NCBI RefSeq assembly: GCF_009936035.1
Contig: NZ_QWEO01000018.1
Coordinates: forward strand, 1-47,331
Direction: 5' to 3'
Origin: Neglectibacter sp. X58
Lineage (GTDB): Bacteria; Bacillota; Clostridia; Oscillospirales; Acutalibacteraceae
Length of the DNA stretch: 47,331 nucleotides
In this document: positions 25,277 through 36,732 of the stretch, piece by piece
How the letters are laid out: each line of letters opens with the position of its first letter
Position numbering within the stretch: position 1 is the first letter of the stretch
Notes under the pieces: generated by a model
The model's database searches: none
What the model saw: only the letters and a program-made list of their open reading frames with translations
What the model was told of the DNA's origin: nothing
Program-made: the position numbers and the translations under genes

Positions 25277-26143
25277 GTGTCTTTAAAAGTTGGTATTCAG
25301 CTTTATTCCGTGAAAAATGCTATCGCCCAAAAGCCCTATGAGGTGCTGCGCCAGGTGGCGGAAACAGGCTACCGCTACATCGAGGCCGCCAACCATAACG
25401 CCATGCGGGATCCCGGGGTGGGCTTTGGGGTAACGGCCCGGGAGCTGAAACGTTCCCTGGACGAGCTGGGCCTGCAGATTGTGGGCTGCCATGTAAATCC
25501 CCTGCGGGAGGAGTACCTTCAGGAAGTGCTGGATTATCACGCGGAGCTTGGCAGCACCCAAATCGGCTGTGATATAGAGTTTTTCCCCTATGGGGATATG
25601 GACTACCTGAAGCGCCGCTGTGAAACCTTTAACCGCATTGGCGAGCTGTGCCAGGAGCGGGGCATGCGGTATTATTACCATAACCATTATCAGGAGTTCC
25701 AGCGCTTTGGGGATAAGCTGGTGTACGATATTATCATGGAGAACACAGATCCCGGCCTGGTCTACGCGGAAATGGATACCTACTGGATTGCCAGAGGCGG
25801 GCAGGATCCCGTCTCCTTCATGCGTAAATATAACGACCGCCTCATCCTCCTGCACCAGAAGGATTTCCCCAAAAATGCCGGGGAGCCTCTATGCATGTAT
25901 GACGGCCTGGTGAGCCGGGATAAAGAGATAGACGGGGAGGTTTTCCAGCGCACCAAAAACCCCTTGAGCTTTACGGAAATCGGCACAGGCGTCCTGCCCA
26001 TTCAGGATTATATCAGCGCGGCCCGCTCCTGCCCAAACCTGGACTATATTATTTTAGAGCAGGACGCCACCCAGCTTGACGAGTTGGAATCTATTTCTGT
26101 CTCCATGAAGGCATTTCAAAAATTCAAGGGAGTGGAACTGTAA
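25277..26143 (+). CDS. Sugar phosphate isomerase/epimerase (xylose isomerase-like TIM barrel)
   Basis: 288 aa AP-endonuclease-2/IolE-type barrel. Metal-site blocks are visible: IQLYSVKNA, VGCHVNPLREEYL, YYYHNHYQEF, YAEMDTYWIARGG, LILLHQKDF, FTEIGTGVLP. Substrate unknown. GTG start with AAAGGAGGAG at ideal distance. 60 bp after the LUD gene and 2 bp before the MATE gene, so one operon. Confidence 0.9.
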   Translation: MSLKVGIQLYSVKNAIAQKPYEVLRQVAETGYRYIEAANHNAMRDPGVGFGVTARELKRSLDELGLQIVGCHVNPLREEYLQEVLDYHAELGSTQIGCDIEFFPYGDMDYLKRRCETFNRIGELCQERGMRYYYHNHYQEFQRFGDKLVYDIIMENTDPGLVYAEMDTYWIARGGQDPVSFMRKYNDRLILLHQKDFPKNAGEPLCMYDGLVSRDKEIDGEVFQRTKNPLSFTEIGTGVLPIQDYISAARSCPNLDYIILEQDATQLDELESISVSMKAFQKFKGVEL

Positions 26144-26145
26144 CC

Positions 26146-27537
26146 ATGCGACTGAACCTGATGCCTGGGCATCGCCGGCGTTCCTATGAAATCGACATGA
26201 CAAACGGCCCCATCCTGGGAAAGCTCATCCGCTTTTCCCTGCCCCTTGCCGCCTCCGGCATTTTGCAGCTTCTGTTCAACGCCGCGGACATTGTGGTGGT
26301 GGGGCGCTTTGCGGGCAGCCAGGCCCTGGCGGCAGTGGGATCCACCGGCGCTTTAATCAACCTGATTGTCACCCTGTTTATGGGCATTTCCGTAGGGGCA
26401 AACGTGCTTGTCTCTCAGTATTACGGAGCGGGGGACAAAAAGGGCCTCCACGAAACGGTACATACAGCCGTCTTTTCCAGCCTGCTGTTCGGCGTGGGGC
26501 TGATTGCCGTAGGCATTGCCCTGGCCCGCCCCATGCTGGAAATGATGGAGACTCCGGCAGACGTGCTGGATCAAGCTGTGCTTTACATGCGGATCTATTT
26601 CGTAGGTATGCCTGTCTTAATGCTCTATAACTTCGGCGCGGCCATCCTCCGGGCTGTAGGGGATACCCAGCGCCCCCTGTACTTCCTGATGCTGGCTGGG
26701 GTAGTCAACGTGTTGCTGAACCTGTTTTTTGTCATCGTCCTGCACATGGGGGTGGCAGGCGTGGCGGCAGCCACCTCCATTTCCCAGGCTGTGTCTGCCG
26801 GGCTGGTGTTCTGGTGCCTTGTAAAGGTAGACGGAGACTACAAGCTCTTCCCAAAAGAAATGCGCATTTATAAAGACAAGCTCTGGAAGATGATGAAAAT
26901 TGGCCTGCCCGCCGGCATACAAGGGGCCTCCTTCTCCATCTCCAACGTGCTCATCCAGTCCTCCATCAACTCCTTCGGGGCCGTTGCCATGGCGGGAAAC
27001 ACCGCCGGGGCCAATATCGAGGGCTTTGTCAGCATGGGCATGGATTCCTTCTCCCAGGCAGCCCTGTCTTTCACAGGCCAGAACCTGGGGGCGAATAAGC
27101 CTAAGCGCGTAAACCGAGTGCTGGTTTTGTGCCTGCTGATGGCCTCCGCCACAGGCCTTGTCTTAGGGCTTACGGCGAACCTGTTCGGCCCCCAGCTTCT
27201 GGGTATCTATTCCTCCGATCCCGCCGTAATTGAGTACGGCCTTATCCGCCTGCGCATCACCTGCATGTTCCAGTTTATCGGCGGCCTGATGGGGACTATG
27301 GTAGGCGTGCTCCGGGGCATGGGTGCCTCCCTCATTCCCATGGTTATCACCATCTCCTTTGTGTGCGGATTCCGGGTAGTGTGGATTTTCACCGTCTTTG
27401 CCGCTGCCCCCACCCTCCAGAACCTCTATGTCTCCTACCCCGTCACCTGGGGCCTTGCCGCCCTCTTCGACTTCATCTGCTTCTTCTTTGTCAAGCGGAA
27501 TATTGAGAAAAAACGAAGCGCCGCCCAGAGCACATAA
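26146..27537 (+). CDS. MATE-family efflux transporter
   Basis: 463-aa, 12-segment cation-coupled exporter. N-terminal MTNGPILGKLIRFSLPLAAS, then FNAADIVVVGRFAG and ALAAVGSTGALINLIVTLF are MATE/NorM-DinF hallmarks; second half repeats the pattern (IQSSINSFGAVAMAGNTAGANIEGF). Substrate unknown. The start codon lies 2 bp after the isomerase stop, so expression is coupled. Confidence 0.93.
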   Translation: MRLNLMPGHRRRSYEIDMTNGPILGKLIRFSLPLAASGILQLLFNAADIVVVGRFAGSQALAAVGSTGALINLIVTLFMGISVGANVLVSQYYGAGDKKGLHETVHTAVFSSLLFGVGLIAVGIALARPMLEMMETPADVLDQAVLYMRIYFVGMPVLMLYNFGAAILRAVGDTQRPLYFLMLAGVVNVLLNLFFVIVLHMGVAGVAAATSISQAVSAGLVFWCLVKVDGDYKLFPKEMRIYKDKLWKMMKIGLPAGIQGASFSISNVLIQSSINSFGAVAMAGNTAGANIEGFVSMGMDSFSQAALSFTGQNLGANKPKRVNRVLVLCLLMASATGLVLGLTANLFGPQLLGIYSSDPAVIEYGLIRLRITCMFQFIGGLMGTMVGVLRGMGASLIPMVITISFVCGFRVVWIFTVFAAAPTLQNLYVSYPVTWGLAALFDFICFFFVKRNIEKKRSAAQST

Positions 27538-27765
27538 CCCTTGCCTTTTTGCAAATGCTTTCCCGCATAGCCGCCATTCCTGTGGGCAAGAATACTGACT
27601 ATACTATATCTTGCATATTTCAAAATTGTAAGGAACCCAAAGGCCACGGAACATTTGACGGCACAGGGGACATTTGCTATAATATAGACAGTATAAGCTG
27701 ATTTTGGCGGCTTTTGCGCAAAAATGGCGGGAGGAAGTCCTGCCGGGAGAAAGGAAGTCGGGTCT
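27538..27765 (+). promoter_or_regulatory. Intergenic with promoter of the zinc-ribbon gene
   Basis: TTGACG 27655-27660, 17-bp spacer, TATAAT 27678-27683 with TGC ahead (extended -10). No convincing MATE terminator is seen; a CTTGCC/GGCAAG pair spans a long loop. No gene is present. Confidence 0.78.
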
Positions 27766-28569
27766 ATGCAGTATTTCGGTGTACCCACCTGCCCTTATTG
27801 CAAGAAGCGGGTGAACCTTATCAGGACATGGTCCTTGAAGCGCCAGGGAGAATACCAGTGCCCCCGCTGCGGCGGCATCTCCAATATCTATCTGTCCCCC
27901 CTGATTTACGTGGTGGCCCTGCTGGCCCTTTTTGCCGGAGGCGCGGTATATTTTTTCCACAAATTCGTGCTGAATGATATCACCTTGGATACAGCCCTGC
28001 AAGTGTTCATCCCCTTTGCCCTTTTCTTCCTGTTCAGCGTTTTCTTCGTATACCTGGCAAAGCCGGTGATTAAAAAGGTTTCCCGGGAAGAGCTGGAGAA
28101 GAAAAAGCGGGGCAGATCCAAAGAGCCAGCCTCCAGTACGGGCGCGCTGCCCCAAACAGGCCGGGCATATTATGACGGGGCGGATTATCCTCCCCAGCAG
28201 GTGCAGCCTGCCCCGCCTCCTGTGCGGCCTGCCCCCCGCCCTGAAAGCAGGCAAAGGCCCGCCCCTGTGCCGGAAGCCCAGCAGCCCCTTTCCCGCCGGT
28301 TAGAGGGTACTGCTCCCCAGCGCCCTGCGCGTCCCCAGACAGCGCCGCCCCGCCCCCAGGCCACCGCCGCCATCCGGCCTCCTGTGCCGGTCAGCCGCCC
28401 GGCCCGGCAGGCAGCCCCTATAGCCCAGCCCCTGCAGCCCTCCAGGCAAAGCGCGCAGCCTGCCTTAGGCCAGGAGCCGCCCAGGGCTGCCGATGACTTT
28501 TTCGCCAAGTATGACGATCCGGCCTATGTCCAGCGCCGCCTTCAGGAGATAAAGCGCAAGGACGGCTGA
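27766..28569 (+). CDS. Zinc-ribbon membrane protein with Pro/Gln-rich tail
   Basis: 267 aa. N-terminal zinc ribbon C-P-Y-C (residues about 8-11) and C-P-R-C (about 31-34). Two membrane segments (PLIYVVALLALFAGGAVYFF, VFIPFALFFLFSVFFVYLA). Then a long Pro/Ala/Gln/Arg-rich disordered region (about 125-240) and a charged end DDPAYVQRRLQEIKRKDG. No named family; the ribbon and two-segment layout recurs in Clostridia. Start at ATG 27766 after AAAGGAAG; the ORF reaches 27724. Confidence 0.75.
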   Translation: MQYFGVPTCPYCKKRVNLIRTWSLKRQGEYQCPRCGGISNIYLSPLIYVVALLALFAGGAVYFFHKFVLNDITLDTALQVFIPFALFFLFSVFFVYLAKPVIKKVSREELEKKKRGRSKEPASSTGALPQTGRAYYDGADYPPQQVQPAPPPVRPAPRPESRQRPAPVPEAQQPLSRRLEGTAPQRPARPQTAPPRPQATAAIRPPVPVSRPARQAAPIAQPLQPSRQSAQPALGQEPPRAADDFFAKYDDPAYVQRRLQEIKRKDG

Positions 28570-28758
28570 TTCTTCTCCCCTGCAGAAGTGGATTTGCCGC
28601 CTGCTTGGGGGATGCATTTACAATGCATCAAAAAGAAGGCCTGCTCTGGCTTCTTGCCGGGGTCAGGCTTTTTTATGTGATTTACCTCTGCCATACCGGA
28701 AAAAGCCCCCTATAGGGGAAATTTGCGGCCTGCAGAGGCATTTTTTTGCCAACATTTG
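28570..28758 (+). terminator. Intergenic with terminator upstream of gyrB
   Basis: A small perfect hairpin GATGCATT/AATGCATC (28611-28629) is followed by a terminator: GCCTG...CAGGC stem with inner TCTGGC/GCCGGG pairs at 28639-28668, then six Ts to 28674. The remainder (to 28758) is AT-rich without a gene. Confidence 0.75.
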
Positions 28759-28787
28759 TTTACAAACAGGTGAAAACCTGCTATACT
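28759..28787 (+). promoter_or_regulatory. gyrB promoter with two overlapping dyads
   Basis: TTTACA 28759-28764, 17-bp spacer, TATACT 28782-28787. TGTTT-AC-AAACA spans the -35, and CAGGT-GAAA-ACCTG fills the spacer. The two inverted repeats could be operators, or could sense supercoiling by extrusion. Confidence 0.8.
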
Positions 28788-28789
28788 AA

Positions 28790-30940
<2,151 letters not shown>

Positions 30941-31151
30941 GACGCGGACTGGTGGGCTGTATCCCCCGCTGCGGGAAGAGTTCCCGCAGCTCACGTGCGC
31001 CATCGCGTTCTCCGGGCTGCTCCCGTTGACACGATTTCAGTCAGAGTGGAATATACAGATAAAGTTTTTGAAGAGTCCAGGGAAAGCTTTTTTCAAAAAG
31101 TTTCCCTGGCGGAGTTTGAGGCGGAGCCTCAACCAGGAGAGGAAGGAATAA
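30941..31151 (+). repeat. gyrB-gyrA spacer with hairpins and a repeat copy
   Basis: No gene. GCTGCGGGAA/TTCCCGCAGC hairpin (about 30968-30990). TTGACA at 31026 with only weak -10 candidates. Repeat copy: CCAGGGAAA 31077-31085 ... TTTCCCTGG 31101-31109, then TTGAGGC-GGA-GCCTCAA 31116-31132, just before the gyrA ribosome site AGGAGAGGAAGG. Confidence 0.7.
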
Positions 31152-33686
31152 ATGGATCAGGAAAACAACCCCATGTCCCCGGAACAGGAGCAGGAAAGCG
31201 GGCGGATTATACCTGTCAACCTGACAAAAGAGATGGAGCAGTCCTTTTTGGATTATTCCATGTCCGTCATTGTACAGCGCGCCCTGCCCGACGTGCGGGA
31301 CGGCTTAAAGCCCGTACACAGGCGCATCCTCTACACCATGTTTGAAAATACCCTGTGGCCCGAAAAGCCCTACCGCAAGTGCGCCGACACCGTAGGCGCT
31401 GTGCTGGGGCGGTATCACCCCCATGGCGACGCTTCCGTATACGATGCCATGGTGCGCCTGGCCCAGGATTTCTCCATGCGGTATATGCTGGTGGACGGCC
31501 ATGGCAACTTCGGTTCCGTAGACGGCGACCCCCCCGCGGCCTACCGTTATACGGAAGCCAAGATGAACAAGCTTTCCGTTGCCATGCTGGACGATATCGA
31601 CAAAGATACCGTAGACTTTAATCCCAACTATGACGACCGCCTGAAAGAGCCGGCTGTGCTGCCCAGCCATTTCCCCAATATCCTGGTAAACGGTTCCACC
31701 GGCATTGCGGTGGGCATGGCCACCAACATCCCGCCTCACAACATGGGCGAGGTGATAGACGGGGTATGCTGCCTCATCGACAACCCGGAGGCCACCTTGG
31801 AGGATTTGATGGAGCACATCAAAGGGCCGGATTTCCCCACAGGAGGCATTGTCATGGGGCGCTCCGGCATCCGGGCGGCCTATGCCACAGGCCGGGGCAA
31901 AATCGCTGTGCGGGCCAGGGCGGAAATTGAGGAAAACGAAAAGACCGGGCGCTCGAAAATCATTGTCACAGAGCTGCCCTATCAGGTGAACAAGGCCCGG
32001 CTCATTGAAAGCATTGCGGACTTGGTAAAGGAAAAGCGCATCGACGGCATTTCCAATGTGGACGATCATTCCGACCGCAACGGCATGCACATTGTCATTG
32101 ACGTAAAGCGGGATGCCGCCCCCCAGATTGTCTTAAACCATCTGTACACCCTCACCCAGCTCCAGATCACCTTTGGCGTGATTATGCTCGCCATTGTAAA
32201 CGGCAGGCCGGAGGTTTTGAACCTGCGGAAAATCCTGGAGGAATATATCTCCTTCCAGATGGAGGTTATCACCCGGCGCACCCGGTATGACCTGAAAAAA
32301 GCCCAGGACAGGGCACACATCCTGGAGGGCCTGATGGTAGCCCTGGACTTTATCGACGAGGTAGTCAGCATCCTGCGCCATTCCAAGTCCATCCCCGAGG
32401 GCAAGGCCGCCCTGATGGAGCGGTTCGATTTAGACGATCCCCAAACACAGGCCATTGTGCAGATGCCCTTAGGCAGACTCACAGGCCTGGAACGGGAGAA
32501 AATTGAGGAAGAGCTGAAGGCTTTGAAGGAGAAAATCGCGGACTTCTTAGAGATCCTTCAAAGCGAGGCCCGCCGTCTTGCCATTGTCAAGGACGAGGCC
32601 CAAAGCATGAAAAAGCGCTTCGCTGACGAGCGCCGTACAGAAATCGCCGCTATCAGCGGGGAAGTGGACATTGAGGATTTAATCCCCGTAGAGGAATGCG
32701 TCCTCACCATGACCAATTACGGCTATGTGAAGCGCCAGAAAATGGATACCTACCGCACCCAGAAGCGGGGGGGCCGGGGTGTTGCCGGCATGAACCGCCG
32801 GGATGAGGATGTGGCCACAGAGCTGTTCGTCACCGGCAGCCATGACTATGTGCTCTTCTTCTCCAGCCTGGGCCGGGTATACAGGCTGAAATGCTATGAG
32901 ATCCCCGAAGGCTCCCGCGTAAGCCGGGGCATGAATATAAAAAACCTGCTGCCCCTGCAGGGGGATGAAAAAATCACCTCCATGATACGGGTGGAAAGCT
33001 TTGACGAGGACAAGTATCTGGTGATGGTCACCAAATGCGGCGTTGTCAAGCGCACAAAGCTTTCCGCTTACGACACAGCCCGGAAAGCCGGGCTTATCGC
33101 CATCGATCTGGACGAAGGGGATTCCCTAAGCTGGGTGCGGGTAACCAGCGGCAGCGACCAGTTGCTGGTGGCCACAAAGAAGGGCATGGCCCTGCGCTTC
33201 GCGGAAACGGACGTGCGGGAATTAAGCCGTCTGGCACGGGGCGTGCGCGTCATGCAGCTTAAAGATGGCGACTGCATTGTGGGCATGGCCGTGCTGCGGG
33301 AAGGGGCCTATGTGCTCACCGTGACGGAAACAGGCTTTGGCAGGCTCTCCAGCCCTGATAACTACCGCATCCAGAAGCGGGGCGGCAAGGGCCTGCTGAA
33401 TTACCACGTAGACCGCTTCGGGGACGTGGCCTCTATCCGGGTGGTAGACCTGGAGGACGATGTCATCCTCATCTCCGAGGACGGGGTCATTATCCGCATT
33501 ATGGCCTCCTCCATCCGGGTATGCGCCCGGCCCAGCAAGGGCGTGCGGGTGATGAAGCTCCAGGAGGGCAGCCGGGTGGCAACCCTGGCCCGGGCGCCTC
33601 ACGAGGAAGGCGAAGCCACAGATGAAGTCGAGGATGACGGCAGCGCCGAGGAAGGAGCCGAAGAGGCCGGACAGCAGGAAGAATGA
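31152..33686 (+). CDS. gyrA: DNA gyrase subunit A
   Basis: 844-aa cleavage/rejoining subunit. Catalytic Tyr133 in AAYRYTEAK. Quinolone-determining region [23 protein letters not shown]: the residue equivalent to E. coli Ser83 is Ala94 and Ser95 follows, with Asp98 kept. C-terminal beta-pinwheel with GyrA box QKRGGRG, identifying gyrase rather than Topo IV, and a second QKRGGKG in a late blade. Acidic C-terminal tail ([24 protein letters not shown]). ATG after AGGAGAGGAAGG. Confidence 0.96.
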   Translation: MDQENNPMSPEQEQESGRIIPVNLTKEMEQSFLDYSMSVIVQRALPDVRDGLKPVHRRILYTMFENTLWPEKPYRKCADTVGAVLGRYHPHGDASVYDAMVRLAQDFSMRYMLVDGHGNFGSVDGDPPAAYRYTEAKMNKLSVAMLDDIDKDTVDFNPNYDDRLKEPAVLPSHFPNILVNGSTGIAVGMATNIPPHNMGEVIDGVCCLIDNPEATLEDLMEHIKGPDFPTGGIVMGRSGIRAAYATGRGKIAVRARAEIEENEKTGRSKIIVTELPYQVNKARLIESIADLVKEKRIDGISNVDDHSDRNGMHIVIDVKRDAAPQIVLNHLYTLTQLQITFGVIMLAIVNGRPEVLNLRKILEEYISFQMEVITRRTRYDLKKAQDRAHILEGLMVALDFIDEVVSILRHSKSIPEGKAALMERFDLDDPQTQAIVQMPLGRLTGLEREKIEEELKALKEKIADFLEILQSEARRLAIVKDEAQSMKKRFADERRTEIAAISGEVDIEDLIPVEECVLTMTNYGYVKRQKMDTYRTQKRGGRGVAGMNRRDEDVATELFVTGSHDYVLFFSSLGRVYRLKCYEIPEGSRVSRGMNIKNLLPLQGDEKITSMIRVESFDEDKYLVMVTKCGVVKRTKLSAYDTARKAGLIAIDLDEGDSLSWVRVTSGSDQLLVATKKGMALRFAETDVRELSRLARGVRVMQLKDGDCIVGMAVLREGAYVLTVTETGFGRLSSPDNYRIQKRGGKGLLNYHVDRFGDVASIRVVDLEDDVILISEDGVIIRIMASSIRVCARPSKGVRVMKLQEGSRVATLARAPHEEGEATDEVEDDGSAEEGAEEAGQQEE

Positions 33687-33736
33687 GGAATTCCCGGAAA
33701 GCCTTCCTTTTTGAAAATACGCCATAAACGAGCCTG

Positions 33737-33773
33737 GCGCCCGCTGAGAAAGCCGTTGCTTTTCAGCGGGCGC
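33737..33773 (+). terminator. gyrA terminator
   Basis: GCGCCCGCTGA ... TCAGCGGGCGC with an inner AAAGC/GCTTT, very stable; the T tract after it is short (TGTTCTATTG). Confidence 0.7.
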
Positions 33774-33907
33774 TGTTCTATTGAAAGAAGAAAAGATGTT
33801 TTGTCTGGCAATGCTTTCCCTCAAATCACCAGATATAGGGGAAGAAATAGGATTTTTCCCTTCCATATGCAAGATAAGCCTTTTTTCCACGAACGTGGAG
33901 AAAGGTG

Positions 33908-33937
33908 TTGAAAAACCCGGCAGATTTATGCTATACT
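33908..33937 (+). promoter_or_regulatory. Chemoreceptor gene promoter
   Basis: TTGAAA 33908-33913, 18-bp spacer, TATACT 33932-33937 with TGC in front (extended -10). Start of transcription near 33944. Confidence 0.8.
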
Positions 33938-33943
33938 AAAAAC

Positions 33944-34216
33944 AACAGCGCACAATTTATGGACTGCTGTCTCAAGCAGCGGTAAGCCCCGCCTGCAAAT
34001 TTCCGGCCCGGCATGCTGCGGAAGAATGAGTCAGTATTGCCCGAACATATATTGTGTAATGTGCAAACAGTTTTTTGGACAGCCAGAAAGCTGTTTTAAG
34101 AAGCCGTACCCATAGGAGCCGCGGGAAATTTGTACCGCGCCCAGCTGGCATGGTTTCTACAAGCGTCTCTTGCCTTTAGGGAGGCGCAGGCATTATCCAA
34201 GAGAGGAAGGAAGCAC
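33944..34216 (+). other. Long 5' leader (about 270 nt) of the chemoreceptor gene
   Basis: No supported gene. GCACAAT near 33950 can pair with ATTGTGT near 34052 to enclose a folded block containing CTGCT/AGCAG and GCAGC/GCTGC stems. AAACAG pairs with CTGTTT (34068-34098). I do not recognise a c-di-GMP or other known riboswitch. It could be a regulatory leader or an independent small RNA. Confidence 0.5.
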
Positions 34217-35863
34217 ATGGGAAAGAGCATTAAGAGGACTGTTATTTTGCAGGCGTCTGCCACGTTGCTGGCAGTGCTGCTGTTTAGCGTGGTCATTGTA
34301 GTCAACCTGGCGGGCATACAGGATGCCCAGCAGGGAAGCATACAGGCAAATGATCTAATGAACCAGGTGCAGAAAGCCGAGGTGGCCCATTACAAATGGT
34401 CTGCAAACCTGAGCAACGCCCTGTATGCGGGCACAGAGTTTACGGGCAGCATGGATCCCACCACCTGTGTGCTGGGCCAGTGGCTGTATGGGGATCTGGG
34501 AACGGACGATCCCACCATCCTGGAATTACATAAAAAGATAGAGCCTTTGCATAAGGAACTGCATGCCTCCGCCAGCGTGGTGCTGGATATGCTGGCTAAA
34601 AACCCGGAAGAAGCCCAGGCCTATTATCAGGAAACCATCCAGAGCAACCTTACCAGCCTGGTGGGGTATTTGGATCAGATAGTGGAGCGCACCACTGAAA
34701 TAGACGAGGAAACCCTGGAAGATGTAAAGCATGCCATCCTGATGCTGTTTGTGCTTTCCTGCGTCTGCGTAGTGCTGGCCTTGGCCTGCCTTATCAGCCT
34801 GGTGCTGTATGTGTTCAAGCATGTAGTAAAGCCCATCCTGAAAATCAGCGAAAAGACCAAGCCCCTGCAGGAAGGCCGTTTGGATATCAACCTGGAATAT
34901 AAATCCCAAAACGAGCTGGGCGCTATGGCGGACACCTTGGAAAAATCCATGACTCGCATACAGGAGTATGTAGAGGATATTAACCGCATTATGGGGGAAC
35001 TGTCCGACGGCAACTTCAATGTGGGTACAGCTATGCCCTATATGGGTGATTTCAGCACCATTGAAAATTCTATCGACAGCTTCACCACCAAGCTTTCCAG
35101 CGCCATGTCCAATATTAACAACGCTGAAGGCAAGGTTTCCCAGAACGCAGAGCATCTCTCCAGCGGGGCGCAGGCCCTGGCTCAGGGCGCCACAGAGCAG
35201 GCAAGCGCTGTGCAGGAGCTTTACGCCACCCTGGACGAACTCTCCAAGGGCGCGGCCCAGAACGTGGAAGCAGCCTCCACTGCTATGGAAAATGCCCGCA
35301 AGACTGGCGAGCAGGTAAACGTGAGCAGCGAGCAGATCCGCCAGATGGTGGCGGCTATGCAGGATATCACCACCGCTTCCCAGGAAATCGGCAAGATTAT
35401 CTCCACCATTGAGAATATCGCCTTCCAGACCAATATCCTGGCCCTGAACGCCGCTGTGGAGGCTGCCCGGGCCGGATCTGCGGGCAAGGGCTTTGCGGTG
35501 GTGTCCAGCGAGGTGCGTACCCTGGCAGGCCAGTCGGATCAAGCCGCAAAGGCCACCCGGGAGCTTATTGAGAATTCCATTAAGGCCGCCCAGCGGGGCA
35601 GCCAGATTGTGGAAGAAGTGTCCGAAACCCTGCAGACCACCCTGGAACTGGTACGGGATTCCAACAGTTCCATCAGCGTGATAGCCGAAGCGGTGCAGGG
35701 CGAGGCCGAGTCCATTGCCCAGGTCACAGAGGGTATCAGCCAGATTTCCCAGGTTGTGCAGAACAACTCCGCCTCCAGCGAGGAGTCTGCTGCCGTCAGC
35801 GCCGAGCTGTTCCAGCAGGTAAATATCCTCCGGGAGCAGACCAAACGCTTCAATTTGAAGTAG
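34217..35863 (+). CDS. Methyl-accepting chemotaxis protein with extracytoplasmic CZB zinc-binding domain
   Basis: 548 aa. Membrane segments about 8-30 and 176-205 ([21 protein letters not shown]). The outside loop contains CZB ligands: H58-x-x-W61, C84 in CVLGQWL, and H112-x-x-x-H116. A HAMP-like region (about 206-290) and MCP signalling domain follow, with hairpin tip [39 protein letters not shown] domains bind zinc and are usually cytosolic; between two membrane segments is less common. ATG 34217 follows GAGAGGAAGG. No che or flagellar genes are near. Confidence 0.9.
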   Translation: MGKSIKRTVILQASATLLAVLLFSVVIVVNLAGIQDAQQGSIQANDLMNQVQKAEVAHYKWSANLSNALYAGTEFTGSMDPTTCVLGQWLYGDLGTDDPTILELHKKIEPLHKELHASASVVLDMLAKNPEEAQAYYQETIQSNLTSLVGYLDQIVERTTEIDEETLEDVKHAILMLFVLSCVCVVLALACLISLVLYVFKHVVKPILKISEKTKPLQEGRLDINLEYKSQNELGAMADTLEKSMTRIQEYVEDINRIMGELSDGNFNVGTAMPYMGDFSTIENSIDSFTTKLSSAMSNINNAEGKVSQNAEHLSSGAQALAQGATEQASAVQELYATLDELSKGAAQNVEAASTAMENARKTGEQVNVSSEQIRQMVAAMQDITTASQEIGKIISTIENIAFQTNILALNAAVEAARAGSAGKGFAVVSSEVRTLAGQSDQAAKATRELIENSIKAAQRGSQIVEEVSETLQTTLELVRDSNSSISVIAEAVQGEAESIAQVTEGISQISQVVQNNSASSEESAAVSAELFQQVNILREQTKRFNLK

Positions 35864-35881
35864 GCCTTTCGTCTCCGGCGG

Positions 35882-35916
35882 CTTAAGGGGTGTTTTTAAG
35901 GAAAACACCCCTTAAG
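35882..35916. repeat. 15-bp perfect palindrome (repeat family)
   Basis: CTTAAGGGGTGTTTT 35882-35896 pairs with 35902-35916. With its flanks GGATTC and CGCCGGAG (minus strand) it matches the elements at 36001 and 37310. Confidence 0.7.
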
Positions 35917-35945
35917 AATCCCCAAAACCTTCTATATGAATAAAG

Positions 35946-35992
35946 CGGCAGGGAACTATGGCGCACATCGCCCGGTTCCCTGCCGTTTTATT
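35946..35992 (+). terminator. Chemoreceptor gene terminator
   Basis: CGGCAGGGAAC pairs perfectly with GTTCCCTGCCG, inner GGCG/CGCC, then TTTTATTT. Confidence 0.9.
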
Positions 35993-36000
35993 TACATGAG

Positions 36001-36049
36001 AGTTTTTGAAGATCCCTAGAGTCTGTTTTTAAAACAGTCTCTAGGGCCA
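36001..36049. repeat. Palindromic repeat copy
   Basis: AGTTTTTGAAGATCC followed by CCCTAGAG 36014-36021 paired with CTCTAGGG 36039-36046 and CTGTTTT with AAAACAG; one T-T mismatch. Lies at the convergent junction of the chemoreceptor and lipoprotein genes. Confidence 0.7.
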
Positions 36050-36102
36050 TATACACCCATGCCTCCATGGTGCTTATAGTAACCGCACACATGTTCCTCT
36101 TT

Positions 36103-36723
36103 TCACCCCGCCGCCTCTGGCTCTTCCATTGCCTCCTCAAAGGAGGGCATCACCCCGTCGGCGCAGAATTTCCGCTTGCACAGGCTGTAGGCCCGCTCTT
36201 CATACAGCTCGCAGGCCTCCCGCGCTGCAGCCTCATTTCCCTCAACCATTTTATCCAGGTTGTCTTCCAGATATTGCAGCTTCTCGTCCAAATCTGCTTT
36301 CCATTTTTCCTGATCCGCCTGGAACGCCTCCTGATCCTCCGGGGAAAGCAGGCTGAGGCAGTCCTCAAAAGCAATGGGAATCAGCCGCGCCCATTTTTCC
36401 GTAGCATGGATATAGGCCCAGGTAATGTCATCAAAGTTGTTCGCTGAATCCAACTCCTCCTGGAGCGCCGCTTCAATGGGATTCTCCGCCCACACCTCGT
36501 CAAAGTTTGACGGCAGGGAGGAAACGGAACCAGGCCAGGAAGAGGGCGCGGAGGTAACATCAGGCGCAGGCTCTGCAGGCGTTTGCGGCAGGGAGGCCTC
36601 CGACGAAGACGGCACAACAGAGGGGGCAGAAGATGCGGGCGGCTGCTCTGTCCCCTGGCAGGCAGCTAAAAGCAGGCAAAGACCCCAGGCCGCGAAAAAG
36701 GTACGCATCAGTCTATTCTTCAT
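36103..36723 (-). CDS. Hypothetical lipoprotein
   Basis: 206 aa. Signal peptide MKNRLMRTFFAAWGLCLLLAAC with lipobox LAAC (C about 22). A Ser/Pro/Ala-rich spacer (about 25-75) leads to a helical, charged domain with KWKADLDEKLQYLEDNL and a cysteine pair (CELYEERAYSLCKRKFC). A faint likeness to LprI/DUF1311 lysozyme-inhibitor-like domains is seen, not enough to name it. Starts 9 bp after the Nudix stop, so in the same operon. Confidence 0.78.
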   Translation of the reverse strand: MKNRLMRTFFAAWGLCLLLAACQGTEQPPASSAPSVVPSSSEASLPQTPAEPAPDVTSAPSSWPGSVSSLPSNFDEVWAENPIEAALQEELDSANNFDDITWAYIHATEKWARLIPIAFEDCLSLLSPEDQEAFQADQEKWKADLDEKLQYLEDNLDKMVEGNEAAAREACELYEERAYSLCKRKFCADGVMPSFEEAMEEPEAAG

Positions 36724-36732
36724 AAACGCCTC

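Noticed and set aside
28079-28092. Noc box in GTTTCCCGGGAAGA
   Set aside because: Three mismatches and within coding sequence, so close to chance for this GC content.
33938-34216. c-di-GMP riboswitch before the chemoreceptor gene
   Set aside because: The expected GEMM-I or GEMM-II conserved core bases are not found.
34526-35908. 460-codon open frame on the minus strand opposite the chemoreceptor gene
   Set aside because: It mirrors a well-supported MCP gene, has no domain or ribosome site, and is rich in His/Gly/Leu as expected of an antisense shadow.
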